This document shows, one piece after another, positions 14,477-22,510 of a DNA stretch of 27,655 bases. A program made the position numbers and the translations under genes. Positions within the stretch are counted from its first letter, which is position 1, and each line of letters begins with the position of its first letter. Origin of the DNA: JANNOG01 sp031398915 (GTDB lineage Bacteria > Actinomycetota > Actinomycetes > Actinomycetales > JBBAYJ01); the NCBI GenBank assembly GCA_031398915.1, contig JANNOG010000051.1, forward strand, positions 1 to 27,655, given 5' to 3'. The notes beneath the pieces are model-generated. The model saw only the letters and a list, made by a program, of their open reading frames with translations, was not told the origin of the DNA and ran no database searches.

Positions 14477-14913
14477 CCGACGACCTGGCCCAGGGCCGTC
14501 GCGACTTGTCGCAGGTACCCGACGACGACCGCGCGTTGACTGTCGTCGAGGGAGGCGCCCGCCACGTTGAACTCGGTCAGCAGTGGACCCAGAACTCCCA
14601 TCACGGCGTGGACCGCTTGACTGGTGGGATGCAGAACGGTTCGGCGGCGGTCTGCGGGATGAGGTTCGCGGACGACATGGCCTGACATCTCGAGTCGGCG
14701 GACCAGCACGGTCGCCGCGGCAGACGTCATGTCGAGGCGGCGTGACAGCTCGACGGGTCCCATCTCCTCGCTCATCAGATGCTCCAGCGCCCATACCTCG
14801 CTGACGCTGATGCCCAGGTCGCGAGCCATGGCCGGGCGTGCGAGGGCGGCGAGGCGCAACACGTCCTGGAGGACTGCGCCCAACTCGCTCGGCTGGTGCT
14901 CGGGATCGGCCAT
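14458..14913 (-). CDS. MarR-family transcriptional regulator
   Basis: The 151-residue protein has the MarR winged-helix layout: an N-terminal dimer helix, the helix-turn-helix MGPVELSRRLDMTSAAATVLVRRLEMSG (given here by its parts ELSRRLDMTSAAA and TVLVRRLEMSGHV, about 51-80), the wing REPHPADRRRTVLHPT with the conserved DRR, and a C-terminal dimerisation helix. It is divergent from the MMPL exporter gene, and a perfect 25-bp palindrome lies between them, so it most likely represses the exporter and possibly itself, responding to a small ligand exported by the pump. ATG 14911-14913 is the start; a clear ribosome site is not seen. Its stop lies inside the end of rsmI on the other strand. Confidence 0.88.
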   Translation of the reverse strand: MADPEHQPSELGAVLQDVLRLAALARPAMARDLGISVSEVWALEHLMSEEMGPVELSRRLDMTSAAATVLVRRLEMSGHVVREPHPADRRRTVLHPTSQAVHAVMGVLGPLLTEFNVAGASLDDSQRAVVVGYLRQVATALGQVVGQPTED

Positions 14914-14976
14914 TACCGACCATGGTCTCTCAGCCTCGGTCTCTCGGCCTCGCTGGTAGGTGGCGCGGGACCCGAA

Positions 14977-15001
14977 CTATCGCTAAATTGTTTAGCGATA
15001 G
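14977..15001. promoter_or_regulatory. Perfect 25-bp palindrome, likely MarR operator
   Basis: CTATCGCTAAA (14977-14987) and TTTAGCGATAG (14991-15001) are perfect reverse complements around TTG. The AT-rich site stands out in GC-rich DNA, lies 63 bases from the regulator start and 33 bases before the exporter start, and contains TAAATT and TAGCGAT stretches that may serve as promoter elements. Arm length and spacing fit a dimeric MarR protein. Confidence 0.8.
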
Positions 15002-15016
15002 GGCACGCTGGTGCCC
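15001..15016 (+). other. Short hairpin in the exporter leader
   Basis: GGGCAC and GTGCCC form a 6-bp stem with a GCTG loop directly after the palindrome. It lies 18 bases before the exporter start and is not followed by a T run. It may only stabilise the leader; a role is not shown. Confidence 0.3.
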
Positions 15017-15034
15017 ACCGTCGAAGGAGTTGTC

Positions 15035-17182
15035 GTGAATGCCCTAGCCGCACTGGCCGCCCACGTCCGACTGGCGTGGTTGGTCGTCGTCGTCTCCGCC
15101 ATCGCGACCGCCGCGATCCTCGTCCTGGTCCCCGGCCTCGACCCCGTCGAGCCGCGGTCATCGCTCGGGCTGCCCGACAGCTACCAATCGGTCCAGGTGG
15201 AGAGGGCCCAGGCGGATCTGCCGTCGGCTCAGGTGTCGCCGGCCGTGGCCGTCGTCAGCCGCGACGACGGTGCCCCGCTGACCGATTCCGACGTGGGCGC
15301 CGTGGTGGCAGCGTTGGACGAGGTCAGTGACCTGGCAGTGGGCGGACAGATCGCGCCACCGGTCCCGTCCGAGGACGCCACGGTGGTCCTGGTCGCGGTT
15401 CCGCTCGTCGCAGACGCACCCGATGCCGAGGTGGTCGAGGACGTCGGCGCCATCCGTGCCGCGCTCGCCACCCTGCCGGATGGGCTCAGCGCAGAGGTGA
15501 CCGGCGGACCGGCGTTCCTGACCGACCTCACAGCCGTCTTCGAGGGCGCCGACATCACGCTGCTGCTCGTCACCGGAGCGGTGGTCGCCCTCCTGCTGTT
15601 CATCACCTACCGCAGCCCGCTGCTGGTCGTCGTCCCCCTGATCGTGGTCGCGGGAGCCGAACAGGTGGTCGCGCGGATCGGCGAGGTCGTGCTATCCAGC
15701 GTCGGCCTGGCCACCGACGGCTCGACATCGGGAATCACCAGCGTCCTGGTGTTCGGAGCGGCAACGGACTACGCCCTGCTGTTGATCGCCCGATACCGGG
15801 AGCAACTGAGGTTGAGCGAGACGGCCGGCGAAGCGATGCGCATCGCGGTGGTTCGAGCCGGGGGAGCGATCTTCGCCAGCGGTACCACGGTCGTGCTGGC
15901 CGTGCTGGCGTTGATCCTCGCCACCACCGAGGGCAACCAGGCACTCGGTGTGTCAGCTGCCATCGGGGTGCTGACCGCCATGGTCGCCGCGCTGGTCGTC
16001 CTCCCCTGTGCCCTTGTGATCTGGGGCAGGGCCCTGTTCTGGCCGTTCATGCCACGCTTCGGAAGCGCCGGCACCGAGGGGCGGATCTGGGCGCGACTGG
16101 GTTCGGGTGTGGCGCGCCGCCCGGGTGTCGTGGCGGCAGGCGGGTTCCTCGTCCTGGGACTGCTGGCCGCTCCGGCGCTCGGTCTGCAGACCGGCCTCTC
16201 GCAGAGCGAGCAGTTCCGCGCCGAGCCCGAGGCGGTGACGGCGGCCACCACCCTGGCGCGCGCGTTCCCCGCGGGCGCACTCGACCCCATCGCGATCCTC
16301 ACGGACCCGGCCAGTGCCGGCGCGGTGGCACAGGCGGCGCGAGGGGTCGACGGCGTGGCCAGCGCCGAGGTCGGTGAGACCGCCGGCGCCCTCGTACAAG
16401 TGGACGCCGTGTTGTCGGCAGAGCCCGGCTCGGACGAGTCGTTCCAGGCGGTTCGTGACCTTCGGGTAGCGACCGCCGATGTCCCGGGTGCCGACGCCAT
16501 CGTCGGCGGCAACGTCGCCGCCGCCCTCGACCTCGCCGACGCTCAAGCCCGCGACCGCTTGGTCGTCATCCCGGTCATTCTCGCTCTGGTGGCGATCGTC
16601 CTGGTGGTGCTGCTGCGGTCGCTACTGGCCCCTGCACTGTTGATGGTGACGGTGGTCGCGTCGTACTTCGCGAGCGTCGGCGCGGGCTGGGTGCTGTTCA
16701 CGACGGTGTTCGACTTCCCGGCCCTGGACACCGGAGTGCTGCTGCTGAGCTTCGTGTTCCTGGTGGCGCTGGGCGTCGACTACAACATCTTCCTGGTCAC
16801 CCGGGCCCGCGAGGAGGCCGCCACCAAGGGCACCCGGGCCGGCATGCTCGAAGCGTTGCGCGTCACCGGCGGCGTGATCACCAGCGCCGGCGTGCTGTTG
16901 GCTGCCGTCTTCGCCGTCCTCGGTGTGCTGCCGCTGATCGTGTTGACCCAGATCGGCGTCATCGTGTGCGTCGGCGTCCTGCTGGACACCCTGCTGGTTC
17001 GTACGGTCGTGGTGCCGGCCCTGGCGTTCTCGGCTGGACATCGCTTCTGGTGGCCGGCCCGAGTCGAGCCTGTGGCCTCGGATCCGGTGACGTCGGAGCC
17101 TGCGGGCGTGGAGCCCGCGGCCTCGGATCCGGTGACCTCGGATCCGGCAGGTATCGAGCCCGCGCCTACAGCAAGTCGCTGA
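15035..17182 (+). CDS. MMPL-family (RND-type) membrane exporter
   Basis: The 715-residue protein has the two-half MMPL plan: a first helix (about 12-34), an outer domain (40-170), a helix bundle (about 172-335), then a repeat of the same layout with outer domain about 385-505 and helices to about 660. The proton-relay motifs are FGAATDYALLLIARYRE (D245-Y246) and LGVDYNIFLVTRARE (D582-Y583). Such proton-driven pumps export lipids, siderophores or drugs. GTG 15035 is chosen for GAAGGAG (15023-15029) at 5 bases. The cytoplasmic tail from about 679 contains a 15-residue repeat rich in Glu, Pro, Asp and Ala. The gene is divergent from a MarR regulator, with a palindromic operator between, so expression is probably inducible. 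Substrate cannot be told from sequence. Confidence 0.92.
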   Translation: MNALAALAAHVRLAWLVVVVSAIATAAILVLVPGLDPVEPRSSLGLPDSYQSVQVERAQADLPSAQVSPAVAVVSRDDGAPLTDSDVGAVVAALDEVSDLAVGGQIAPPVPSEDATVVLVAVPLVADAPDAEVVEDVGAIRAALATLPDGLSAEVTGGPAFLTDLTAVFEGADITLLLVTGAVVALLLFITYRSPLLVVVPLIVVAGAEQVVARIGEVVLSSVGLATDGSTSGITSVLVFGAATDYALLLIARYREQLRLSETAGEAMRIAVVRAGGAIFASGTTVVLAVLALILATTEGNQALGVSAAIGVLTAMVAALVVLPCALVIWGRALFWPFMPRFGSAGTEGRIWARLGSGVARRPGVVAAGGFLVLGLLAAPALGLQTGLSQSEQFRAEPEAVTAATTLARAFPAGALDPIAILTDPASAGAVAQAARGVDGVASAEVGETAGALVQVDAVLSAEPGSDESFQAVRDLRVATADVPGADAIVGGNVAAALDLADAQARDRLVVIPVILALVAIVLVVLLRSLLAPALLMVTVVASYFASVGAGWVLFTTVFDFPALDTGVLLLSFVFLVALGVDYNIFLVTRAREEAATKGTRAGMLEALRVTGGVITSAGVLLAAVFAVLGVLPLIVLTQIGVIVCVGVLLDTLLVRTVVVPALAFSAGHRFWWPARVEPVASDPVTSEPAGVEPAASDPVTSDPAGIEPAPTASR
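17066..17160 (+). repeat. 45-bp in-frame repeat in the exporter tail
   Basis: Units begin at 17066, 17111 and 17156 (the third only partial) with GAGCC and contain GCCTCGGATCCGGTGAC. They encode a degenerate EPxASDPVTSxPAG peptide repeat of 15 residues at the C terminus of the MMPL protein. Confidence 0.85.
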
Positions 17183-17393
17183 TCCGGAGGTCCACGACGA
17201 TTTCTTCCACCAGCTCGATCCGTCGGTCCTCGAAGGCCCCAGCCCGAACCAGGATGTGGTGGTGATCGCCCAGCACGGGTCGACCGACCACGTCGGGGTA
17301 CTCCACCGCCCGCACCGCCATGCCGGTGATCGGACTGAGGGCGGCCGATCGCGACCAGGCGTCGCCGTCACGGTGCGTAGGCTCGCCACCCAT
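17166..17393 (-). CDS. Small hypothetical protein divergent from metG
   Basis: A 75-codon open frame runs on the minus strand from ATG 17391-17393 to TAG 17166-17168. It ends AGAFEDRRIELVEEIVVDLRISDLL, of which the part ELVEEIVVDLRISDLL looks like a normal protein segment, and third codon positions are GC-rich as in real genes here. It has no recognisable domain. An internal ATG at 17319-17321 would give 51 residues starting MAVRAVEYPDVV. It fills the gap between the MMPL gene, whose end it overlaps by 17 bases, and metG. The alternative is that the gap is simply regulatory DNA. Confidence 0.42.
   Translation of the reverse strand: MGGEPTHRDGDAWSRSAALSPITGMAVRAVEYPDVVGRPVLGDHHHILVRAGAFEDRRIELVEEIVVDLRISDLL
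17378..17383 (+). promoter_or_regulatory. Candidate -10 element (TAGGCT) of metG
   Basis: TAGGCT lies 8 bases before the metG ATG at 17392, and there is no Shine-Dalgarno sequence. The arrangement suggests a leaderless message, as for rsmI and pmt in this window. Confidence 0.4.
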
Positions 17394-19201
17394 GACCCAC
17401 GTGCTGTCCGCCGTCGCCTGGCCCTACGCCAACGGCCCTCGTCACATCGGCCACGTAGCCGGGTTCGGGGTGCCGTCCGACGTGTTCAGCCGGTACATGA
17501 GGATGGCCGGGCACGACGTCCTCATGGTGTCGGGCACCGACGAACACGGCACCCCGATCCTGGTGCAGGCCGAGCGCGAGGGGGTCAGCCCCGCAAGAAC
17601 TGGCTGACCGTTACAACCGGGTCATCGTCGAAGACCTTCAGGGTCTGGGGCTGGCGTACGACCTGTTCACCCGCACCACCACCCGCAACCACTACGCCGT
17701 CGCCCAGGAGCTGTTCCGGGTCGTCCACCGCAACGGCTACATGGTCGCGCAGACCGCGATGGGTGCCATCTCACCGTCGACCGGGCGCACCCTGCCCGAC
17801 CGCTACATCGAGGGCACCTGCCCCATCTGCTCGTACGACGGTGCCCGGGGCGATCAGTGCGACAACTGCGGCAACCAGCTGGACGCCATCGAACTGGGCA
17901 ACCCCCGCAGCCGGATCAACGGTGAGACGCCGGTGTTCGTCGAGACCGAACACTTCTTCCTCGACCTTCCCGCCCTCGCCGAGACGCTGGGTTCGTGGCT
18001 CGCGACGCGCACCGACTGGCGGCCCAACGTCCTCAAGTTCGCGGCGAACCTGCTGGACGACGTGCGACCCCGAGCCATGACCCGTGACATCGACTGGGGC
18101 ATCCCGGTCCCGCTGCCCGGTTGGCAGGAGGACCCCGCCAAGCGGCTCTACGTGTGGTTCGACGCCGTGGTCGGGTACCTGTCGGCATCCATCGAATGGG
18201 CTCGGCGCACCGGCGACCCGCAGGCGTGGCGCGCGTGGTGGACCGACCCGGACGCGCGTTCCTACTACTTCATGGGCAAGGACAACATCACCTTCCACGC
18301 CCAGATCTGGCCGGCCGAGCTGTTGGGCTATGCCGGTCATGGGGCGAAGGGCGGCCGACCCGGGGTCTACGGCGAACTGAACCTGCCCACCGAGGTCGTG
18401 TCGAGCGAGTTCCTGACGATGGAGGGCAAGCAGTTCTCGTCCTCGCGCGGGGTCGTCATCTACGTCCGGGACATGCTGGAGCGCTATCAACCCGATGCAC
18501 TGCGGTACTACATCGCCGCTGCCGGGCCCGAAACCGCGGACGCTGATTTCACCTGGGCCGAGTTCGTCCGGCGGACGAACACCGAGCTGGTCGCCGGTTG
18601 GGGGAATCTGGTCAATCGGACGGCCACCCTGGTCCACAAGAACATCGGTGAGATTCCCGCGGCCGATACGTTGACCGATGCCGACCGCGACCTGCTGGCC
18701 GGCTCGGCGGCGGCGTTCGCTGCGGTCGGAGACCTGCTGGCCACCCACCGGCAGAAGCAGGCCGTGTCCGAGGCGATGCGTGCGGTCGGCCAGGTGAACG
18801 CCTACATCTCCGACCAGGCACCGTTCAAGCTGACCGTGTCGGACCCCGAGCGGATGCGGACGATCCTGCACGTGGCGACGCAGGCGGTGAGTGACTGTCG
18901 CACCCTGCTGTCGCCCTTCCTGCCGCATTCGACGGCGCAGGTCGAGGAGGTCTTCGGCGGGTTCGGCACGGCTGTGCCCGGCGCCCAGAGCCCGATGCCG
19001 CAGATCCGGGAGGTCGACGACCTCGACGGCGGGCCCGGCTATCCGGTTCTGATGGGCGACTACGCGTCCTCACGTGGGGTGTGGCGCTCGATCCCCGTGG
19101 TGGTCGGCACCCCGGTGACCAAGCCCAGCCCGATCTTCACCAAACTCGACGATTCGGTCATCGATGCCGAGCTGGACCGGATGCGAGACGAACCCCTGTA
19201 G
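17392..19201 (+). CDS. metG: Methionyl-tRNA synthetase, interrupted by a one-base frameshift
   Basis: MetG charges tRNA-Met. The HIGH motif is in YANGPRHIGHVAG near the N terminus, a zinc knuckle CPIC...CDNC lies near 17820-17875, the KMSKS equivalent is KQFSSSRG near 18430, and the anticodon-binding helical domain follows to the TAG at 19199-19201. As read, frame one runs ATG 17392 to TGA 17605-17607 and the rest continues in another frame. Removing one C from CCCC at 17589-17592 restores GVSPQELADRYNRVIVEDL and one continuous protein of 602 residues, normal for actinobacterial MetG. Since the gene is normally essential, a sequencing or assembly error is most likely; a true lesion backed by another metG, or +1 slippage at the proline codon, remain possible. 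Confidence 0.9.
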
Positions 19202-19224
19202 CCACTGAGCCAGACTGAGGACCC

Positions 19225-20133
19225 GTGACCCAGCCGATCCGCACCCGGGGCGACTTCGACGCCGGTTCGGGGCGTAAGCGTGACCTGACGTTGCCGCCCG
19301 AGCCCGAACCGCTGCCCATCGACGTGCCCGACAATCACGTCCACCTCGATATCGCCGATGCCGAGGCGGTCGATGTCGACGACCTGCTGTCAGCGGCGGC
19401 GCGGGTCAACGTCGGCCGTGCGGTGCAGATCGGGTGTGACCTGCCCGGCGCGCGCTGGACCCGACAGGTCCTCGACACGCGGCCCGAACTGCTGGGTGGG
19501 GTCGCGGTCCACCCGAACGAAGCGGCTCGATTGGTCGAAGAGGCCGGTGAGGCTGCTCTGGACGCGGCACTGGTCGAGATCGAGCAGCTACTGGATCATC
19601 CGCGGATGAGGGTGGTCGGCGAGACCGGCCTCGACCGATTCCGCACCGGACCGGAGGGCTTCGACGCTCAGCTGCGGTCGTTTCGGGCGCACATCGACAT
19701 GGCAACACGGCTGGACCTGGCACTGCAGATCCACGACCGGGATGCGCACGACGACACCCTGCGGACCCTCGACGAGGAGGGCGCGCCCGACCGCACGGTC
19801 TTCCATTGCTTCTCGGGTGACGCGGCGATGGCCCGTCGATGCGCGGATGCCGGTTGGTACATGTCCTTCGCCGGGGTGGTCACGTTCACCAACGCCCAGG
19901 GGCTGCGTGAGGCACTGCGGGCGGTGCCCCTGGAGTTGTTGCTGGTCGAAACGGACGCGCCCTTCCTGACGCCGCATCCGTATCGGGGGCGGCCGAATGC
20001 GTCGTTCCTGATCCCGATCACGGTCCGGGCAATGGCCGAGATCCGCGGCGACGATCTGGACGAGCTATGCGCAGCGTTGGCCGCCAACACCGAGCGCGTG
20101 TACGGCAGCTGGAGCGACGCCACTCACGGCTAG
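19225..20133 (+). CDS. tatD: TatD-family metal-dependent DNase
   Basis: The 302-residue protein is a TIM-barrel metallohydrolase of the TatD family, which have 3'-5' exonuclease or deoxyribonuclease activity. Metal ligands are all present: DNHVHLD (H38, H40), GETGLD (E133), LALQIHDRDAH (H170), VFHCFSG (H194) and VETDAPFL (D244). The first 34 residues, rich in Pro and charged residues, precede the barrel and are a common actinobacterial extension. GTG 19225 has GAGGA a few bases upstream, and it begins 23 bases after metG, so the two are likely co-transcribed. The place between metG and rpfB is the conserved one. Confidence 0.93.
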   Translation: MTQPIRTRGDFDAGSGRKRDLTLPPEPEPLPIDVPDNHVHLDIADAEAVDVDDLLSAAARVNVGRAVQIGCDLPGARWTRQVLDTRPELLGGVAVHPNEAARLVEEAGEAALDAALVEIEQLLDHPRMRVVGETGLDRFRTGPEGFDAQLRSFRAHIDMATRLDLALQIHDRDAHDDTLRTLDEEGAPDRTVFHCFSGDAAMARRCADAGWYMSFAGVVTFTNAQGLREALRAVPLELLLVETDAPFLTPHPYRGRPNASFLIPITVRAMAEIRGDDLDELCAALAANTERVYGSWSDATHG

Positions 20134-20167
20134 ATCCCCTTACCCAGGGTGTCCGTCTGGACCCAGT

Positions 20168-20184
20168 GTCACGATTGCATTACG
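20168..20184 (+). promoter_or_regulatory. Candidate MtrA-like direct repeat in the rpfB promoter region
   Basis: GTCACG (20168-20173) and ATTACG (20179-20184) are imperfect direct repeats one helical turn apart, with a TACGGT -10-like hexamer at 20181-20186. Paired GTnAC repeats with this spacing are typical of MtrA, which controls cell-wall hydrolase genes including rpf genes in actinobacteria. One half site deviates, so the call is tentative. The remaining 95 bases to rpfB hold no clear riboswitch. Confidence 0.3.
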
Positions 20185-20281
20185 GTGCCCCCGACATCCG
20201 GGATCGATATCCACCCCCGACGGCCTAGTTCGTCACTCTCCGCTGGTCGGTGGGGTCGGTGCCCGGCCCTGCTAGCTGGCG

Positions 20282-21577
20282 GTGCGTGTGTCCCGATCCA
20301 ACCTGTTCCTGACCGACGACTCTGCGGACGACTCGGTGGGCCGTGGCGACGAGTGGCCCCCGGCGCCGTTGGTCGCCGAGCGCAGCGGCCGGCTGAACGA
20401 CTGGTGGCGCTCGGCGCGGCGGGTCGTCGTCGGTCGGTCCCTGTGGTCCACGGTCGCGAGGGCCTCGGTGTTGGGCCTGCTTGTGGCCGGGGTGACCACG
20501 TGGGCGGTGTACGACCGGACGGTCACCGTCGAGATCGACGGCACGGCGCAGGAGGTTCGGATCTTCGGCACCGAGGTCAGTGACGCTCTCGCCGCGGCCG
20601 GGCTGGAGCCCGGTGATCGCGACGTCGTCGCCCCGGCCGTCGGCGACAACATCGGCGACGGCGACACCCTGGTGGTGAGGTTCGCCCGCCCGCTCACCAT
20701 CACCACTGACGGTGTCGAGCAGACCTACTGGACACATGAGCGCACCGTCTCGGCGGCGGTCACGGCGATCGGCCTGCGGATCGACGGTGCCCGGCTGTCC
20801 ACGTCCCGCTCGGCGGCCATCGGCCGTGACGGCCTCGACCTGGACATCGTCACCCGCAAGGACGCCACGGTGATCGTGGCGGGGGTGGCGCAGCCGGTCG
20901 CATCGACGGCCCTGACGGTGGCCGAGCTGCTGGTCGACGCGGACATCGCGGTCGACGGTGACGACCGGGTCAGCCCCGGCGCGCAGACACCGGTCAGTCG
21001 GGGGATGACCGTGACGGTCAATCGTGTCGACGTCACCGAGGTGGTCGAGAGCGTCGCGATAGCCACACCGGTCAGCACGGTCGAGAGTGCCGAGCTGTTC
21101 GTCGGTGAGACCGAGGTCGTCCAGGCCGGCGCCGACGGTGTCGAGCAGATCACGTTCTCGGTGACGAGCGTGGACGGGGTGGAGGAGTCCCGGGCCGAGG
21201 TGTCCCGTGTGGTGGCCACCCCCGCGGTCGAGCGGATCGTCGCCAAGGGGACCAAGGTGCGGCCCGCACCGGCGGCACCCAGCGGGCCTGCGCCGGGCGG
21301 TGGCGGCACCCCGGCCGCGCCCGTCAGCAGTGACGTCGACAGTCTCAACTGGGCTGCCCTGGCGCAGTGCGAATCCGGCGGTAATCCGACCATCGTCTCG
21401 TCCAACGGGCTCTATCACGGGCTCTATCAATTCGACGCCGGCACCTGGCGCTCGGTGGGTGGCAGTGGTGTGGCGAGTCAGGCTCCCTCGGGTGAGCAGA
21501 CCGCGCGGGCCAAGGCGCTCTATCAGAGCCGCGGCGCCAGCCCATGGCCGGTATGCGGTCGCAGGTTGTTCTCGTGA
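20282..21577 (+). CDS. rpfB: Resuscitation-promoting factor RpfB
   Basis: The 431-residue protein is a membrane-anchored peptidoglycan hydrolase that helps growth resumption. A cytoplasmic N terminus of about 57 residues precedes one helix (58-77). Three DUF348 repeats follow (about 81-122, 136-180, 194-235; seen as VTVEIDG..., LTITTDG... and VIVAG...), then a G5 domain (about 250-327, with VEQITFSVTSVDG), a Pro/Gly linker, and the Rpf lysozyme-like domain (354-431). The catalytic Glu is E364 in LAQCESGGN; C363 and C425 can form the conserved disulfide. GTG 20282 is used; GTG 20288 is an alternative and no strong ribosome site separates them. The conserved order rpfB-ksgA-ispE follows. Confidence 0.95.
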   Translation: MRVSRSNLFLTDDSADDSVGRGDEWPPAPLVAERSGRLNDWWRSARRVVVGRSLWSTVARASVLGLLVAGVTTWAVYDRTVTVEIDGTAQEVRIFGTEVSDALAAAGLEPGDRDVVAPAVGDNIGDGDTLVVRFARPLTITTDGVEQTYWTHERTVSAAVTAIGLRIDGARLSTSRSAAIGRDGLDLDIVTRKDATVIVAGVAQPVASTALTVAELLVDADIAVDGDDRVSPGAQTPVSRGMTVTVNRVDVTEVVESVAIATPVSTVESAELFVGETEVVQAGADGVEQITFSVTSVDGVEESRAEVSRVVATPAVERIVAKGTKVRPAPAAPSGPAPGGGGTPAAPVSSDVDSLNWAALAQCESGGNPTIVSSNGLYHGLYQFDAGTWRSVGGSGVASQAPSGEQTARAKALYQSRGASPWPVCGRRLFS

Positions 21578-21658
21578 CGTCGTCGGGCGGGTGACCTGGA
21601 CGGCGCGGCCGCGCACCCGGCCCACTACGGGCTCGGTCGAGCGGAGATTCGACGCATC

Positions 21659-22510
21659 GTGGCGGAACTGGACCTGCGTCCGGCCAAACGTCTCGGGCAG
21701 AACTTCGTCGTCGAGCCCACCACGGTCGAGCGGATCGTCCGGCTCGCGAAGGTCGGCGCACCCGACACGGTTCTCGAGGTCGGTCCCGGCCTCGGGTCGC
21801 TGACTCTCGCCCTGCTCGCCACCGGGGCAACTGTCGTCGGCGTCGAGATCGACCCACGGTTGGCCGGCCGGTTGCCGGACACGGTCGCGGCGCACCTGCC
21901 CGAAGCCGCGCACCGGTTGCGGGTCGTCATCGCCGACGGGGTGACAATGACGGCCGGTGACGTCGCCAGCGCTCCCACCCGCTTCGTCGCGAACCTGCCG
22001 TACAACGTCGCCGTACCCATCGTCTTGCGGGTACTGGAGCAATTCCCCACCATCACCTCCGGGCTGGTCATGGTGCAGTCCGAGGTGGCGGAGCGACTCG
22101 CCGCGACGCCTGGCGGACGGGTCTACGGCGCCCCGACTGCCAAGGTGGGCTGGTACGGCGCCACACGTCAGGTGGGCACCGTCACGCCCACCGTGTTCTG
22201 GCCGGTTCCACGAGTGGATTCCGGCCTGGTCGAGATCATCCGGCGTCCACCGCCCGGTGACGAGCCGCTGCGGGCCACGACGTTCGCCGTCATCGATGCC
22301 GCCTTCGGGCAGCGGCGCAAGGGGTTGAGGTCGGCCCTGGCGTCACTCGTCGGGTCGCCGACGGCCGCAGAGGACCTGCTCCGCCGGTGCGGCATAGCGC
22401 CGCTGACCCGAGGGGAGCAGTTGGCGGTGACGGATTTCGCCCGGATAGCGGAGGCGCTCGGGCGTAACGTCGGGCGGGATGGATCCGTCGCGGATAACCT
22501 CGAATGGTGA
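21659..22510 (+). CDS. ksgA: 16S rRNA dimethyladenosine transferase
   Basis: KsgA/RsmA dimethylates A1518 and A1519 of 16S rRNA late in small-subunit assembly. From GTG 21659 the protein has 283 residues with KRLGQNFV (10-17), the SAM loop LEVGPGLGSLT (39-49), acidic VEIDPRL, the catalytic NLPYN (112-116), and the C-terminal RRKGLRSAL. The family's usual GLGRAEIRRIVAEL N terminus is encoded in frame upstream of 21659, but the only possible initiator there before the rpfB stop is CTG 21596 (or a rare ATT). So the true start may be non-canonical, or GTG 21659 may give a slightly short but complete enzyme. The 3' end overlaps ispE by 7 bases. Confidence 0.93.
   Translation: MAELDLRPAKRLGQNFVVEPTTVERIVRLAKVGAPDTVLEVGPGLGSLTLALLATGATVVGVEIDPRLAGRLPDTVAAHLPEAAHRLRVVIADGVTMTAGDVASAPTRFVANLPYNVAVPIVLRVLEQFPTITSGLVMVQSEVAERLAATPGGRVYGAPTAKVGWYGATRQVGTVTPTVFWPVPRVDSGLVEIIRRPPPGDEPLRATTFAVIDAAFGQRRKGLRSALASLVGSPTAAEDLLRRCGIAPLTRGEQLAVTDFARIAEALGRNVGRDGSVADNLEW

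Noticed and set aside
15001..15016. GGGCAC/GTGCCC hairpin as an attenuator
   Set aside because: No T run, leader peptide or alternative pairing is visible; kept only as a weak structural note.
20185..20281. Possible c-di-AMP (ydaO-type) riboswitch before rpfB
   Set aside because: Such elements occur before some actinobacterial rpf genes, but the conserved core motifs are not visible and the space is too short.
20225..22042. Long minus-strand open frame opposite rpfB and ksgA
   Set aside because: It lies opposite strongly recognised genes and its product is Arg/Asp/Gly-rich without motifs, as expected for antisense in GC-rich DNA.
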